64,000 nt of DNA, taken from Bryobacterales bacterium. Its GTDB lineage: Bacteria; Acidobacteriota; Terriglobia; Bryobacterales; Bryobacteraceae. Location of the stretch: contig JADJOP010000015.1 of NCBI GenBank assembly GCA_016713735.1, positions 124,001 to 188,000 on the forward strand, in the 5' to 3' direction. Below are positions 1 to 10,068 of the stretch, one piece after another. Every line of letters starts with the position of its first letter. The first letter of the stretch is position 1. The notes beneath the pieces are model-generated. The model had not been told where the DNA came from and made no database searches. It worked only from the letters and a program-made list of their open reading frames with translations. A program made the position numbers and the translations under genes.

Positions 1-756
1 GCCAGCGGAGGCATTGGCGCGGCCTGCGCGCGCGAGTTGGAGCGCCGCGGCGCGCGCCTGACGCTGATGGCGCGCAACGGCGAGGCGCTGGCGAAGGTGT
101 GCGGCCCCGATGTGCTGCGCATCCAGGGCGACGTGACCAACGAAGACGACCGCCGCCGCGCCGTAGAGGAAACCGTGGCCCGCTTCGGCCGCCTCGACGT
201 GCTCATCAACAACGCCGGCGTGGGACTTTACCGGCCGACGCCCGAGGTGGACATCGACGCCGTGCGGCAACTGTTCGAGCTGAACCTGTTCGGGGCGCTG
301 CGCATGGTCCAACTGGCGCTGCCGCATCTGCGCCAGAACACAGGCGACCCGCGCGGCGTCATCGTCAACATGGGCTCCATCGCCGGCATGCTGCCGCTGC
401 CCTGGTTCACCATGTACTCGGCCTCGAAATGGGCGCTGATGGGCTTCAACGAAGCGCTGCGCATTGAACTCAAACACGAGCGCATCGGCGTGATGCTGAT
501 GTGCCCCGGCTATGTGAAGTCGGGCTTTCAGGACAACGCGCTGAGCGGCCGGCCGCCGGACCGGCTGTGGCGCATGAAGCGCTTTGCCACCGATGTCGAC
601 GCCGTCGCGCTGGCACTGGCGCGCGGCCTGGAGCGTAACCGCAAGCGTGTGATCGTGCCGCGCTTGGGGTGGCTGGCCGCCTGGCGCAACGTCTTTTCCT
701 GGCCGATCGACGCGATTCTCGCGCATCTCAACGAAAGGCACCGCCACGGGGAGTGA
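1..756 (+). CDS. SDR-family short-chain oxidoreductase (5' end outside window)
   Basis: This is a classical short-chain dehydrogenase/reductase with 251 residues visible. The reading frame is open from base 1 and opens on ASGGIGAA, the tail of the TGxxxGIG dinucleotide-binding loop, so the true start lies just upstream and the TTG at 37 is not the start. The NNAG structural motif (about residue 70) and the catalytic set Ser (VNMGSIAG) plus YSASK follow in the usual order. Substrate cannot be told from sequence; family members reduce or oxidise alcohols and ketones with NAD(P). It ends 28 bases before the shikimate kinase start on the same strand, so co-transcription is possible. Confidence 0.9.
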   Translation, partial: ASGGIGAACARELERRGARLTLMARNGEALAKVCGPDVLRIQGDVTNEDDRRRAVEETVARFGRLDVLINNAGVGLYRPTPEVDIDAVRQLFELNLFGALRMVQLALPHLRQNTGDPRGVIVNMGSIAGMLPLPWFTMYSASKWALMGFNEALRIELKHERIGVMLMCPGYVKSGFQDNALSGRPPDRLWRMKRFATDVDAVALALARGLERNRKRVIVPRLGWLAAWRNVFSWPIDAILAHLNERHRHGE

Positions 757-784
757 GCCCGGCGTCATAAGCTGGAAGGCACGG

Positions 785-1315
785 ATGGGAACCAAACTTG
801 CTCGCTCGCCGGGAATCTACCTGACGGGCTTTATGGGGAGTGGAAAGACGACCGTGGGCCGCCTGCTGGCCGACGAGATGGGCTGGCCGTTCTTCGACCT
901 CGATGACGACATCGAAGCGGCCGCCGGCTGCACCATCTCCGAACTGTTCGCCAGCAAGGGTGAAACCGAGTTCCGCCGCATCGAACACGAAGCGTTGAAA
1001 GCCCGCGTCCATCAGGTCACCTCCGGCGTGCCGCTCGTGCTCGCGCTCGGCGGCGGGGCCTTCGCGCAGGCCGATAACCGCGCCCTGCTTGAGGACGCCG
1101 GCATCTCCATCTGGCTCGACGCCGGCATGGATCTGATCCGCCAGCGCATCGCCGATGAGACGCACCGTCCGCTGGCGCAGGACCCCGAACGCTTCACCGC
1201 GCTCTATGAGCAACGCCGCGAGGCCTACGCCAAAGCCGACTTCCACATCGTGATCGATTCCAACGACAATGACGCCGTGGTGCGCCGTGTGATGGAATTG
1301 CCCCTATGGGGCTGA
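785..1315 (+). CDS. aroK: Shikimate kinase
   Basis: A 176-residue protein of normal family length. It phosphorylates shikimate at the 3-hydroxyl with ATP in the cytoplasmic chorismate pathway. The P-loop GFMGSGKTT sits at residues 15-23. The shikimate-binding DLDDDIE segment, the F-R-x-x-E motif (FRRIE) and the GGG loop (LALGGGAF) follow in order, with a lid arginine region near HRPLAQDP. The ATG at 785 leaves a short N-terminal extension before the P-loop. Its last 10 bases overlap the next gene (ATG at 1306), which implies translational coupling to the glycerate kinase. Confidence 0.95.
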   Translation: MGTKLARSPGIYLTGFMGSGKTTVGRLLADEMGWPFFDLDDDIEAAAGCTISELFASKGETEFRRIEHEALKARVHQVTSGVPLVLALGGGAFAQADNRALLEDAGISIWLDAGMDLIRQRIADETHRPLAQDPERFTALYEQRREAYAKADFHIVIDSNDNDAVVRRVMELPLWG

Positions 1316-2679
1316 CCAACCGAACCCAACACCAACACGCGCGCCGCATCTTCACCGCCGCGCTGAAGGCCGCCGACCCGATCGAAGCCGTGGGCCGCTA
1401 CTTCCGCCGCGAGGGCGAGACGCTCATCGCCGGGGGCAAGCGCTACGCGCTTGGCTCGTTTGACAGCATCCTCGTCATCGGGGCAGGGAAGGCCAGCGCG
1501 GCCATGGCGCAAGCTGTGGAACGCGCGCTCGGCAAACGCATCAGCGCCGGATGGATCAACACCAAGTACGGCCACGGCGCGCCGCTGAAGCGCATCCACG
1601 TGCACGAGTGCAGCCACCCGGTGCCGGACGAAGCGGGCGTGGAAGGCGCGCGGCGCATCGTCGAACTGGCCGAAAGCGCCGGCCCGCGCGACCTGGTGAT
1701 CGCCCTCATCTCCGGCGGCGCCTCGGCGCTCACGCCCTCACCGGCGCCGCCCATCACGCTGGCCGAAAAACAGGAAACGACAAAATTGTTGCTGGCCTGC
1801 GGGGCCAACATTCACGAGATCAACGCCATCCGCAAACACATCTCCACGTTCAAGGGCGGCCAGTTGGCGCGCGCCGCCGCGCCGGCCACGGTCATCGCGC
1901 TCATGCTGAGCGACGTGATCGGCGATTCGCTGGAATCGATCGGCTCCGGGCCGACGGCGCCCGACCCGACCACGTTTGCCTCCTGCGTGCGGCTGCTCGA
2001 AGGCTATGCGATCGACAAGAAGGTTCCGGCGGCTGTGCTGCGGCGGCTGCGGGAGGGCGCGGCGGGCGAGGTGGCTGAGACCCCCAAGGCGGGCGATGCG
2101 GCCTTTGCCCGCGTGCGCAATCTGATTGTCGGCTCGAACGCCCTGGCCGTGGACGCCGCCGCCGCCGAGGCCCGCGCGCTGGGCTATCGCACGCTGGTGC
2201 TCTCCACGCGCATCGAAGGCGAAACGCGCGACGTGGCCGGAATGCACGCGGCCATCGTGAAAGAGATCCGCGCCGCGCGGCGGCCGCTCACCGAGCCGGC
2301 CTGCCTGATCAGCGGCGGGGAAACGACGGTGACGATTCGCGGTGACGGCCTGGGCGGGCGCAACCAGGAGTTCGCCCTGGCCTGCGCGATTGACCTGGCC
2401 GGCATGCCCGACGTGTGTGCCCTGAGCGGCGGCACGGATGGCACCGATGGTCCCACCGACGCCGCCGGAGCGATCGCCGATGGCGGCACGCTCGACGCCG
2501 CGGCCGCCGCCGGCATGGATGCGCGCGCGTTCCTGGCGCGCAACGACTCCTATCATTTCTTCGACCGGCTTGGTCTGCTACTCAAGCCAGGGCCGACACG
2601 GACGAATGTGATGGATGTCAGGATTCTGCTGGCGGGGATTCCGGGGGCAGGGCGGAAGCGGGCTTCGCGGCGGGGCTAA
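1306..2679 (+). CDS. Glycerate 2-kinase, GckA/MOFRL type
   Basis: A 457-residue class-II glycerate kinase (DUF4147 N-terminal plus MOFRL C-terminal domain). It phosphorylates D-glycerate to 2-phosphoglycerate, linking glyoxylate or serine breakdown to glycolysis. Visible signatures are VIGAGKASAAMA, LISGGASAL, NAIRKHIS.FKGGQLA and LSDVIGD in the N-terminal domain. SGGETTVT, GRNQEFALA and SGGTDGTDGPTDAAGA mark the MOFRL part. It starts inside the 3' end of aroK. Its last 62 bases overlap the convergent nusB gene, an unusually long tail-to-tail overlap, but both reading frames look authentic. Confidence 0.93.
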   Translation: MGLTNRTQHQHARRIFTAALKAADPIEAVGRYFRREGETLIAGGKRYALGSFDSILVIGAGKASAAMAQAVERALGKRISAGWINTKYGHGAPLKRIHVHECSHPVPDEAGVEGARRIVELAESAGPRDLVIALISGGASALTPSPAPPITLAEKQETTKLLLACGANIHEINAIRKHISTFKGGQLARAAAPATVIALMLSDVIGDSLESIGSGPTAPDPTTFASCVRLLEGYAIDKKVPAAVLRRLREGAAGEVAETPKAGDAAFARVRNLIVGSNALAVDAAAAEARALGYRTLVLSTRIEGETRDVAGMHAAIVKEIRAARRPLTEPACLISGGETTVTIRGDGLGGRNQEFALACAIDLAGMPDVCALSGGTDGTDGPTDAAGAIADGGTLDAAAAAGMDARAFLARNDSYHFFDRLGLLLKPGPTRTNVMDVRILLAGIPGAGRKRASRRG

Positions 2680-3100
2680 CCAGGTCGTGATGGATGGCGT
2701 CGAGCACGCCGTTCAAAAAGCTCAGCGATTCAGGCGAGGAGAACTTGCCGGCCAGCTCCAGCGCCTGGTCAATCACCACCGGCGGCGGCGTGGCCAGGTG
2801 CATCATCTCGTAGGTGGCCACGCGCAGGATGTTCCGGTCCACCACGGCCATGCGCTCCATGCGCCAGTGTTCGGAGTGGGCGCTGATGATGACGTCGATC
2901 TCGGCGCGGTGTTCGGCGGCGCCGCGGGCCAGTTGTTCGGCGAACGGATCGTCGTCCATCTGCGGCTCGTCTTCCTCGACGCCGAGCGACTGAAAGAAGG
3001 TGCGGATGGCCTGCGAAACGGTGACGTCGCCCTCGGGGCGCATGTCGAGCAGGTAGAGGATCTGGAGAGCGCGCTGGCGCGATTTCTGGCGTGCGGGCAT
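2618..3100 (-). CDS. nusB: Transcription antitermination factor NusB
   Basis: A 160-residue, mostly helical protein of the NusB/RsmB fold. NusB binds boxA RNA with ribosomal protein S10 and supports antitermination in rRNA operons. The N-terminus (MPARQKSRQRALQILYLLD) carries the arginine-rich RNA-binding start. DRNILRVATYEM and PPVVIDQALELAGKFSSPES are the conserved C-terminal helices. The extreme C-terminus (AKPASALPPESPPAES) is a low-complexity tail. It follows ribH by 2 bases, matching the common ribH-nusB operon. Confidence 0.94.
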   Translation of the reverse strand: MPARQKSRQRALQILYLLDMRPEGDVTVSQAIRTFFQSLGVEEDEPQMDDDPFAEQLARGAAEHRAEIDVIISAHSEHWRMERMAVVDRNILRVATYEMMHLATPPPVVIDQALELAGKFSSPESLSFLNGVLDAIHHDLVSPAAKPASALPPESPPAES

Positions 3101-3102
3101 GA

Positions 3103-3582
3103 TTAGGGCCGCGAACGAAGCTGGCGCATCAGGTTGGCCATCTCGATGGCCGTCATCGCCGCGTCGAACCCCTTGTTGCCGCTCTTGGCGCCGGCGCGGT
3201 CAATGGCTTGTTCCAGCGTGTTCGTGGTGAGAACGCCGAAAGCCACCGGCACGCCGTGCTGGAGGCTCAACTGGCCGAGGCCCTTGGCCGCCTCGCCGGC
3301 GACGTAGTCGAAGTGCGGCGTCTCGCCGCGGATGACGCAGCCCAGGCAGATGAGGGCGTCGTGGCGCTTCTGGCGGATCAATTCAGCGGCCACGGCGGGC
3401 ATCTCCCAGGAGCCGGGCACGCGCACAATCTCAATGTCACCCTCGGCGGCTCCCGAACGCGCCAGCGCGTCCAGCGCTCCGCCCTGCAGGCGCTCGGTGA
3501 TGAAACTGTTGAAGCGGCTCACGAGAATGGCGAACTTCAGCCCGCCGGCGTTCAATTGGCCTTCGATCGTGCGATGCGGCAT
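3103..3582 (-). CDS. ribH: 6,7-dimethyl-8-ribityllumazine synthase
   Basis: A 159-residue lumazine synthase. It condenses the ribityl-aminouracil intermediate with 3,4-dihydroxy-2-butanone 4-phosphate in riboflavin synthesis and normally forms 60-mers or pentamers. Typical elements are SRFNSFITERL (substrate loop), VPGSWEMP, the GCVIRGETPHFDYV phosphate-site helix with its catalytic His, and VLTTNTLEQAIDRAG near the end. It starts in a 95-base divergent gap shared with lepA; no FMN riboswitch is visible there. It is the first gene of the ribH-nusB pair. Confidence 0.95.
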   Translation of the reverse strand: MPHRTIEGQLNAGGLKFAILVSRFNSFITERLQGGALDALARSGAAEGDIEIVRVPGSWEMPAVAAELIRQKRHDALICLGCVIRGETPHFDYVAGEAAKGLGQLSLQHGVPVAFGVLTTNTLEQAIDRAGAKSGNKGFDAAMTAIEMANLMRQLRSRP

Positions 3583-3677
3583 AGCGATTTTTCCGGATTC
3601 TCTCCGCCAACCGGGTCCGCTAGGCGGCCTATGGGATAATAGGGAGAAACCCCGTATCTAACGCTTCATTCTATCGC

Positions 3678-5495
<1,818 letters not shown>

Positions 5496-5497
5496 CT

Positions 5498-5974
5498 ATG
5501 GACGACCCTTCGCCAGCGGAACAGACAGCCTCGCCCGCACCCTCGGCGCCGAACATGGACCTGCGTGTAGCACGCTACCAGGCGCTGCACGCGCGGCGCA
5601 GGGAGTGTGGCCAGCGGGCCTGGGTGTCGGGCCTTGTACTGGTGCCTGCGGCGTTCGCGGCGCTGGCGGGGTTGACGCGCATCACCTGTCCGGCGGCAAT
5701 GGACTTCATCATCCTGAGCGGCATTTCGACGGTGCTGCTGGCCATGTGGATGATGCTTGCCGACCGCTTCCGGCAACAGGAAGAGGCGGCCCTGGCCGAG
5801 ATTGCCGCGCTCGATGGCGTATCGCAGGAGGCAGGCGGCGCGGGCGGAGCGCGATTCGCCCGTCTGTTGGTGGCCCTGGCGCTGCTCGCGCTCTACGTCA
5901 CCGCCTGGAACATCCGCCCGCCGTGCGAAACCGAAGCGCCCATCGAGGACCCCGAACTGACGCGGCGCCTGTGA
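5498..5974 (+). CDS. Small membrane protein, three predicted TM helices, unknown function
   Basis: I do not recognise a family. The 158-residue product has a proline/alanine-rich N-terminus (about 20 residues), then a basic stretch and three hydrophobic segments: VSGLVLVPAAFAALAGL, FIILSGISTVLLAMWMML and LLVALALLALYVTAWNI. A short charged, possibly coiled segment (RQQEEAALAEIAAL) lies between the second and third. The tail is acidic (ETEAPIEDPEL). The ATG at 5498, 2 bases after lepA, is preferred over in-frame upstream codons because those lie inside lepA. Coupled expression with lepA is likely; a link in function is not shown. Confidence 0.75.
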   Translation: MDDPSPAEQTASPAPSAPNMDLRVARYQALHARRRECGQRAWVSGLVLVPAAFAALAGLTRITCPAAMDFIILSGISTVLLAMWMMLADRFRQQEEAALAEIAALDGVSQEAGGAGGARFARLLVALALLALYVTAWNIRPPCETEAPIEDPELTRRL

Positions 5975-5982
5975 TAGCCTGC

Positions 5983-6783
5983 ATGGGCATGACCCCACGT
6001 AGCACCCCGTTGCTCGCCGTCTCTTTGCTCGCTCTTTCGCCTTTGTTCGCCCAACTGCCCGCGCCCAACGCGCAGGGCATCTCCATGGGGCACCTGCACC
6101 TGATGGTCTCCAACGTCGAGGCGACGAAGAAGATGTTCGTCGAGGCGATGGGCGCGCAGGTGGTGCAGGCCGGCCGCCTGGAAGCGCTGCGGCTGCCGGG
6201 CGTCATCGTCGTTCTCACCAAGGCCGCGCCGGGCGGCGGCACCGATGATTCGGCCGTGAATCACCTCGGCTTCATCGTGAAAGACCTTGCCGGGATGAAG
6301 GCCAAACTCACCGCGGCGGGCGGCACAGTGGTGCGCGAGATGCCCGACACCGCGCAGATGTTCGTCATGTTCCCCGACGGCGTGAAGATTGAGTTCACCG
6401 GCAACCCGGATCTCAACGTGCCCGTGGCGCATCATCACATCCACTTTTTCACGCACGACGTGGAGGCCACGCGGGCCTGGTATGTGAAGCTGTTCAGCGC
6501 CATCCCCGGCAAGCGCGGGCGTTTTGAAGCCGCCGATGTGCCGGGCGTGAACCTCTCGTTTTCGCCGAATCCCACGCCGACGCTGCCCACCAAGGGCCGC
6601 GCCATGGATCACATCGGGTTCGAGGTGAAAGGGCTGGAGGCCTTCTGCAAGAAGCTCGAAGCCGAAGGCGTGAAGTTTGATACGCCCTACCGCTACGTGC
6701 CCGCCATCGGCCTCGGCATTGCGTTTCTCACTGACCCCTTCGGCGTGCGCGTGGAGCTCACCGAGGGCCTGAACAAGCTGTAA
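5983..6783 (+). CDS. Secreted VOC-family (glyoxalase/dioxygenase fold) protein
   Basis: A 266-residue protein with a signal peptide (ATG at 5983, or 5989; cleavage near SPLFAQ) and two tandem vicinal-oxygen-chelate modules. Module 1 opens with MGHLHLMVSNVEATKKMF and closes with DGVKIEFTG. Module 2 opens with HHHIHFFTHDVEATRAWY and closes with DPFGVRVELTEG. The opening His of each half and the closing Glu are the usual metal ligands of the fold. The reaction is unknown; export to the periplasm is unusual for glyoxalase-like proteins. A small hairpin (stem CCTCGC/GCGAGG at 6786-6801) lies right after the stop and may end the transcript. Confidence 0.85.
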   Translation: MGMTPRSTPLLAVSLLALSPLFAQLPAPNAQGISMGHLHLMVSNVEATKKMFVEAMGAQVVQAGRLEALRLPGVIVVLTKAAPGGGTDDSAVNHLGFIVKDLAGMKAKLTAAGGTVVREMPDTAQMFVMFPDGVKIEFTGNPDLNVPVAHHHIHFFTHDVEATRAWYVKLFSAIPGKRGRFEAADVPGVNLSFSPNPTPTLPTKGRAMDHIGFEVKGLEAFCKKLEAEGVKFDTPYRYVPAIGLGIAFLTDPFGVRVELTEGLNKL

Positions 6784-6785
6784 AT

Positions 6786-6801
6786 CCTCGCCTGCGCGAG
6801 G
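6786..6801 (+). terminator. Possible terminator hairpin after VOC gene
   Basis: A perfect 6-bp stem (CCTCGC / GCGAGG) with a CTGC loop lies 2 bases after the stop codon. There is no clear T-tract, so it may be only an RNA-end hairpin. Confidence 0.35.
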
Positions 6802-6867
6802 CGCGCGGGTAGGAAGAATTTTCCAGTTTTCTGAACTTCGCTTCCGTGAAATCCGTAACTTACGGTA

Positions 6868-6883
6868 TGGCACGGTGATTGCA
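6868..6883 (+). promoter_or_regulatory. Sigma-54 (-24/-12) promoter for the OmpA-family gene
   Basis: The bases TGGCACGGTGATTGCA match the RpoN consensus TGGCACG-N4-TTGCW at every constrained position, with correct GG-to-GC spacing. The start codon at 6926 lies about 43 bases downstream, leaving a short leader with a Shine-Dalgarno (AAGGAG near 6909-6914). The match lies in the only sizeable gap in this area and points toward the gene. Sigma-54 promoters need an enhancer-binding activator; none is encoded in this window. Confidence 0.7.
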
Positions 6884-6925
6884 CCCTTGTGTCATGCAGC
6901 ACAACTGCAAGGAGCGAAGGAACCA

Positions 6926-8668
6926 ATGCAACCAACCAGACTCTCTTGCCTGCTCTTGGCCGGTTCGCTCAGTGTGACCGCCTGGGCGCAGAATCCCAAC
7001 CCGACCCTGGCGCAGCCAGCCAACGCACAACAACAACCCTCCGAGATGCCCTTCTTCCGCGTCGATGTGGTGGCCCGCAGCATCAAGGCCATCAACTTTC
7101 ACCACCGCAGAGGCTCCACCGAAGTGGGCCTGCTGGGAACCGCTCTTGCGCCGCGCTCCAAGGGCGAAGCGCGCGTGGACAGCCGCACCGGAGCGACGCA
7201 GGTCGAGATTCGAATCGACCGTATGCAGCCGGCCGGCGACATTGGCGATGAGTTTCTCACCTACGTCGCCTGGGCCATCACGCCCGAAGGCCGTCCGCAG
7301 AACCTGGGCGAACTGATGCTCGACGGCGACGGCACGAAGTTGAAAGCAGCCACCGAACTGCAGTCGTTCGGGCTGATCATCACCGCCGAGCCTTACTATG
7401 CCGTGACGCAGCCGAGCGACGCCGTGGTGATGGAAGGCGTCGTCAAGCAGGGCACGACGGGAACGATTACGCCGATCGAGGCCAAGTATGAACTGATGCC
7501 GCGCGGGATGTACGTATCGCGGCTGCCCGCTGAGCAGCGCGTGAAGTGGTCAGTGGAAGGCAAGCGCTCGATTCCGCTCGACCTGCTCGAAGCGCGGCAG
7601 GCGATGGCTGTGGCCAAGTCCGTTGACGCCGAGAGGTATGCCGCCGACACGATGCGCAAGGCCTCGACCGATCTCTACAATGCCGAGTCGTTTCTGAAGT
7701 CGAAGGGCGACACGAAGAAGATCCAGTCGCTGGCGCGCAACGTGACGCAGTTGGCCGAGGATGCGCGGCTGATCGCGGTCAAGCGGCAGGAAGAGGAATA
7801 TCTCGAAACGCAGCGCAAGGAAGCGGCTGACCGTCTGGCGGCGGCGCAAACGGCTGCTGAACAGGAAGCGCGGAGGCGCGAACTGGCCGAGGCCGAACGC
7901 AAGATCGCCGAAGAACGCGCCGAGACCTCGCGCCTGCGTGCCGAGCGCGAAGAGCGCGAACGGCAGCGCGCCGAACGGGAGCGCGCCGAGATTGCTGTCG
8001 CACGGGCCGAGGCCGATGCCGCACGGGCACAGGCCGAAGCTGCGTTGAAGGAAGCCGAGGCGCGGAAGGCCGAGGCTCTGGCCGCGGCCGAGGTGGCTCG
8101 TCGTGAGCAGGCCGCCGCCGAAGCGGCGCGCAAAGCGGCGATCGAGGAGCAGGCCCGGCTGCGCGGTCAGGCCGACGACGCCATGGCCCGCGCCAGCAAG
8201 GCCGAGGAAGAGCGGGTGCGCATGCGCCAGCAGTTGATGGCGCAGTTGAACACGGTGCTGCAAACGCGCGAATCGGCGCGCGGGCTCATCGTCAACATGC
8301 CCGATGTGCTGTTTGAGTTCGGCAAGTTCGCCCTGCGGCCCGAGGCGCGCGAGAAGCTCGCCAAGGTCTCAGGCATCGTGCTGGCCTATCCTGCGCTCAA
8401 ACTGGAAGTGGAAGGGCACACCGATAGCATCGGCAGCGACGCCTTCAATCAGACGTTGTCAGAGAAGCGCGCCGAGACTGTGCGGACCTACTTCGTGAGC
8501 CAGGGCCTGGCCAGCGACACCATCGTCGCCCGCGGCTACGGCGAGAGCCGCCCCGCCGCCGATAACACGAACAACGCCGGCAGGCAGGCCAACCGGCGCG
8601 TGGAAATCGTCGTCAGCGGCGCAGCCATTCAGGCCCCCGGCGTGGAGACCAGCTCAGTGACGCAGTGA
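6926..8668 (+). CDS. OmpA-family protein with long Ala/Glu/Arg coiled coil
   Basis: A 580-residue secreted protein. The ATG at 6926 is preferred over 6875 because it follows AAGGAG and begins a proper signal peptide (MQPTRLSCLLLAGSLSVTAWAQ). Residues about 40-230 form a beta-rich region of unknown family. Residues about 255-445 are an almost uninterrupted charged heptad coiled coil rich in A, E and R. Residues about 455-570 are an OmpA-like peptidoglycan-binding domain (LFEFGKFALRPEAREKL, LEVEGHTDSIG, NQTLSEKRAETVRTYF, ARGYGESRP, NRRVEIVV). It likely anchors an envelope structure to peptidoglycan. The gene has its own sigma-54 promoter. Its last 40 bases overlap the convergent esterase gene. 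Confidence 0.9.
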   Translation: MQPTRLSCLLLAGSLSVTAWAQNPNPTLAQPANAQQQPSEMPFFRVDVVARSIKAINFHHRRGSTEVGLLGTALAPRSKGEARVDSRTGATQVEIRIDRMQPAGDIGDEFLTYVAWAITPEGRPQNLGELMLDGDGTKLKAATELQSFGLIITAEPYYAVTQPSDAVVMEGVVKQGTTGTITPIEAKYELMPRGMYVSRLPAEQRVKWSVEGKRSIPLDLLEARQAMAVAKSVDAERYAADTMRKASTDLYNAESFLKSKGDTKKIQSLARNVTQLAEDARLIAVKRQEEEYLETQRKEAADRLAAAQTAAEQEARRRELAEAERKIAEERAETSRLRAEREERERQRAERERAEIAVARAEADAARAQAEAALKEAEARKAEALAAAEVARREQAAAEAARKAAIEEQARLRGQADDAMARASKAEEERVRMRQQLMAQLNTVLQTRESARGLIVNMPDVLFEFGKFALRPEAREKLAKVSGIVLAYPALKLEVEGHTDSIGSDAFNQTLSEKRAETVRTYFVSQGLASDTIVARGYGESRPAADNTNNAGRQANRRVEIVVSGAAIQAPGVETSSVTQ

Positions 8669-9351
8669 TACTTCTTGAGCGCCGGCTCGAGAATACGCAC
8701 GAACGACGGAATCACTTCGCGGTATCCAGACGCCGTGGGATGAATTCCGTCGTTTTGCATCATGCCCGGTTTGGCGGCCAGCGGTTCGAGCAGGAACGGA
8801 ATGAGCGTCAGTTTGTACTGCCGCGCCAGGTCGCGATAGAGCTGCTCGAACTGGCCGATGTACTCCGGCCCGTAGTTGCGCGGCAGCGTCATGCCGGCCA
8901 GCACCACCGTGGCTCCGGCGCCCTGGAAGCCGCGAATCATCTCATCCAGATTGGCCCGCGTCACATCGATCGGCAGCCCGCGCAAGCCGTCGTTGCCGCC
9001 CAGTTCGAGCAGCACGAGCGCGGGTTTCATCGCCACCGCATCGGCCAGGCGCGAGACGCCGCCCGAGGTGGTGTCGCCGCTGATGCCTGCGTTCACCACG
9101 CGATAGCGATAGCCCTTGGCATCAAGAGCCAGTTGCAGCAGGCTGGGGTAGCTGCCGGAGGGCTCCACGCCATAGCCGGCCGTGAGCGAATCGCCGAAGC
9201 AGAGAATCACCGGGCGCGTGTCGGCGGGGGCTTGCGCGGCTTCGCGCGCGGCGGGCGTGGGCGCGGGCGCCGTCGGGGCCTCACGATTCTCCGTCTTCCC
9301 GCAGCCGGAGAGCATCCAACAAAAACACGAAATGACAAGAAGTGCGCGCAT
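8629..9351 (-). CDS. GDSL/SGNH lipoprotein esterase (TesA-like)
   Basis: A 240-residue SGNH hydrolase related to E. coli TesA (acyl-CoA thioesterase/lysophospholipase). The ATG at 9351 gives a lipoprotein signal ending in the lipobox LSGC, so it is probably lipid-anchored, unlike soluble periplasmic TesA. All four blocks are present: GDSLTAGYG (nucleophile Ser), GISGDTTSGG (Gly), ELGGNDGLRG (Asn) and DGIHPTASGY (Asp/His). It is divergent from an ABC ATPase/permease pair, the same arrangement as tesA-ybbA-ybbP in E. coli. The gap between the two start codons is only 24 bases. Confidence 0.9.
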   Translation of the reverse strand: MRALLVISCFCWMLSGCGKTENREAPTAPAPTPAAREAAQAPADTRPVILCFGDSLTAGYGVEPSGSYPSLLQLALDAKGYRYRVVNAGISGDTTSGGVSRLADAVAMKPALVLLELGGNDGLRGLPIDVTRANLDEMIRGFQGAGATVVLAGMTLPRNYGPEYIGQFEQLYRDLARQYKLTLIPFLLEPLAAKPGMMQNDGIHPTASGYREVIPSFVRILEPALKKYHCVTELVSTPGA

Positions 9352-9375
9352 CGGTTGCGATAATGGAATTCTCTC

Positions 9376-10068
9376 ATGATCGATGTGCGGGGCCTTTTTA
9401 AGAGCGCGGATACCGGTACGCACCGGGTGGAGATTCTGCGCGGCATCGATCTCCACATTCCGCGCGGCCAGTTTGTGGCCATCCTCGGACCATCGGGCAG
9501 CGGCAAGAGTACGCTGCTGGGCTTGATGGCCGGGCTCGACACACCGACCAGCGGCGCCATCACGCTCGATGGCGTGGAGATCAGCGGCCTGGAGGAAGAT
9601 GCGCTGGCGCGTGTGCGCGGACAGAAGCTGGGCTTTGTGTTTCAGTCCTACCAGCTCATCCCCACGCTGACGGCGGAGGAAAACGTCCTGCTGCCGCTGG
9701 AGTTGAATGGCAAGGATGCGGGAGGACTCACCCGCGCGCGCGCGCTGCTGGGTGAAGTCGGGCTCGGCGACCGCTGCGATCATTACCCCGTGCAGCTTTC
9801 CGGCGGCGAGCAGCAACGCGTCGCGCTGGCCCGCGCCTTCATCGGCAAACCGCCCATTCTCATGGCCGACGAGCCCACGGGCAACCTCGATTCAAACACC
9901 GGCAAACAGGTGCTCGAGTTGTTGCTCACGCTGAACCGGCGCGAAGGCGCGACGCTCGTGCTGGTGACGCACGATCGCGAACTTGCCGCCTTTGCCGACC
10001 GCCGCCTGACGCTGCACGATGGCGTCGCGGTGAGCGATGAAACCAGTGAGCGCGCGCATGGCGGCTAA
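9376..10068 (+). CDS. ABC transporter ATP-binding protein, YbbA/LolD type
   Basis: A 230-residue ATPase of the MacB/LolD/YbbA group. Motifs in order: Walker A GPSGSGKST, a Q-loop in FVFQSYQLIPTLTAEENV, signature LSGGEQQRVALARA, Walker B ILMADEPTGNLD and the switch His in LVTHD. It energises the FtsX-fold permease encoded next, whose start codon lies inside this gene's 3' end. Together with the divergent TesA-like esterase it reproduces the tesA-ybbA-ybbP locus, so a role in envelope lipid handling is plausible but not shown. Confidence 0.92.
   Translation: MIDVRGLFKSADTGTHRVEILRGIDLHIPRGQFVAILGPSGSGKSTLLGLMAGLDTPTSGAITLDGVEISGLEEDALARVRGQKLGFVFQSYQLIPTLTAEENVLLPLELNGKDAGGLTRARALLGEVGLGDRCDHYPVQLSGGEQQRVALARAFIGKPPILMADEPTGNLDSNTGKQVLELLLTLNRREGATLVLVTHDRELAAFADRRLTLHDGVAVSDETSERAHGG

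Noticed and set aside
3635..3640. GATAAT as a -10 box for lepA
   Set aside because: No acceptable -35 element at 16-18 bases upstream, so not listed.
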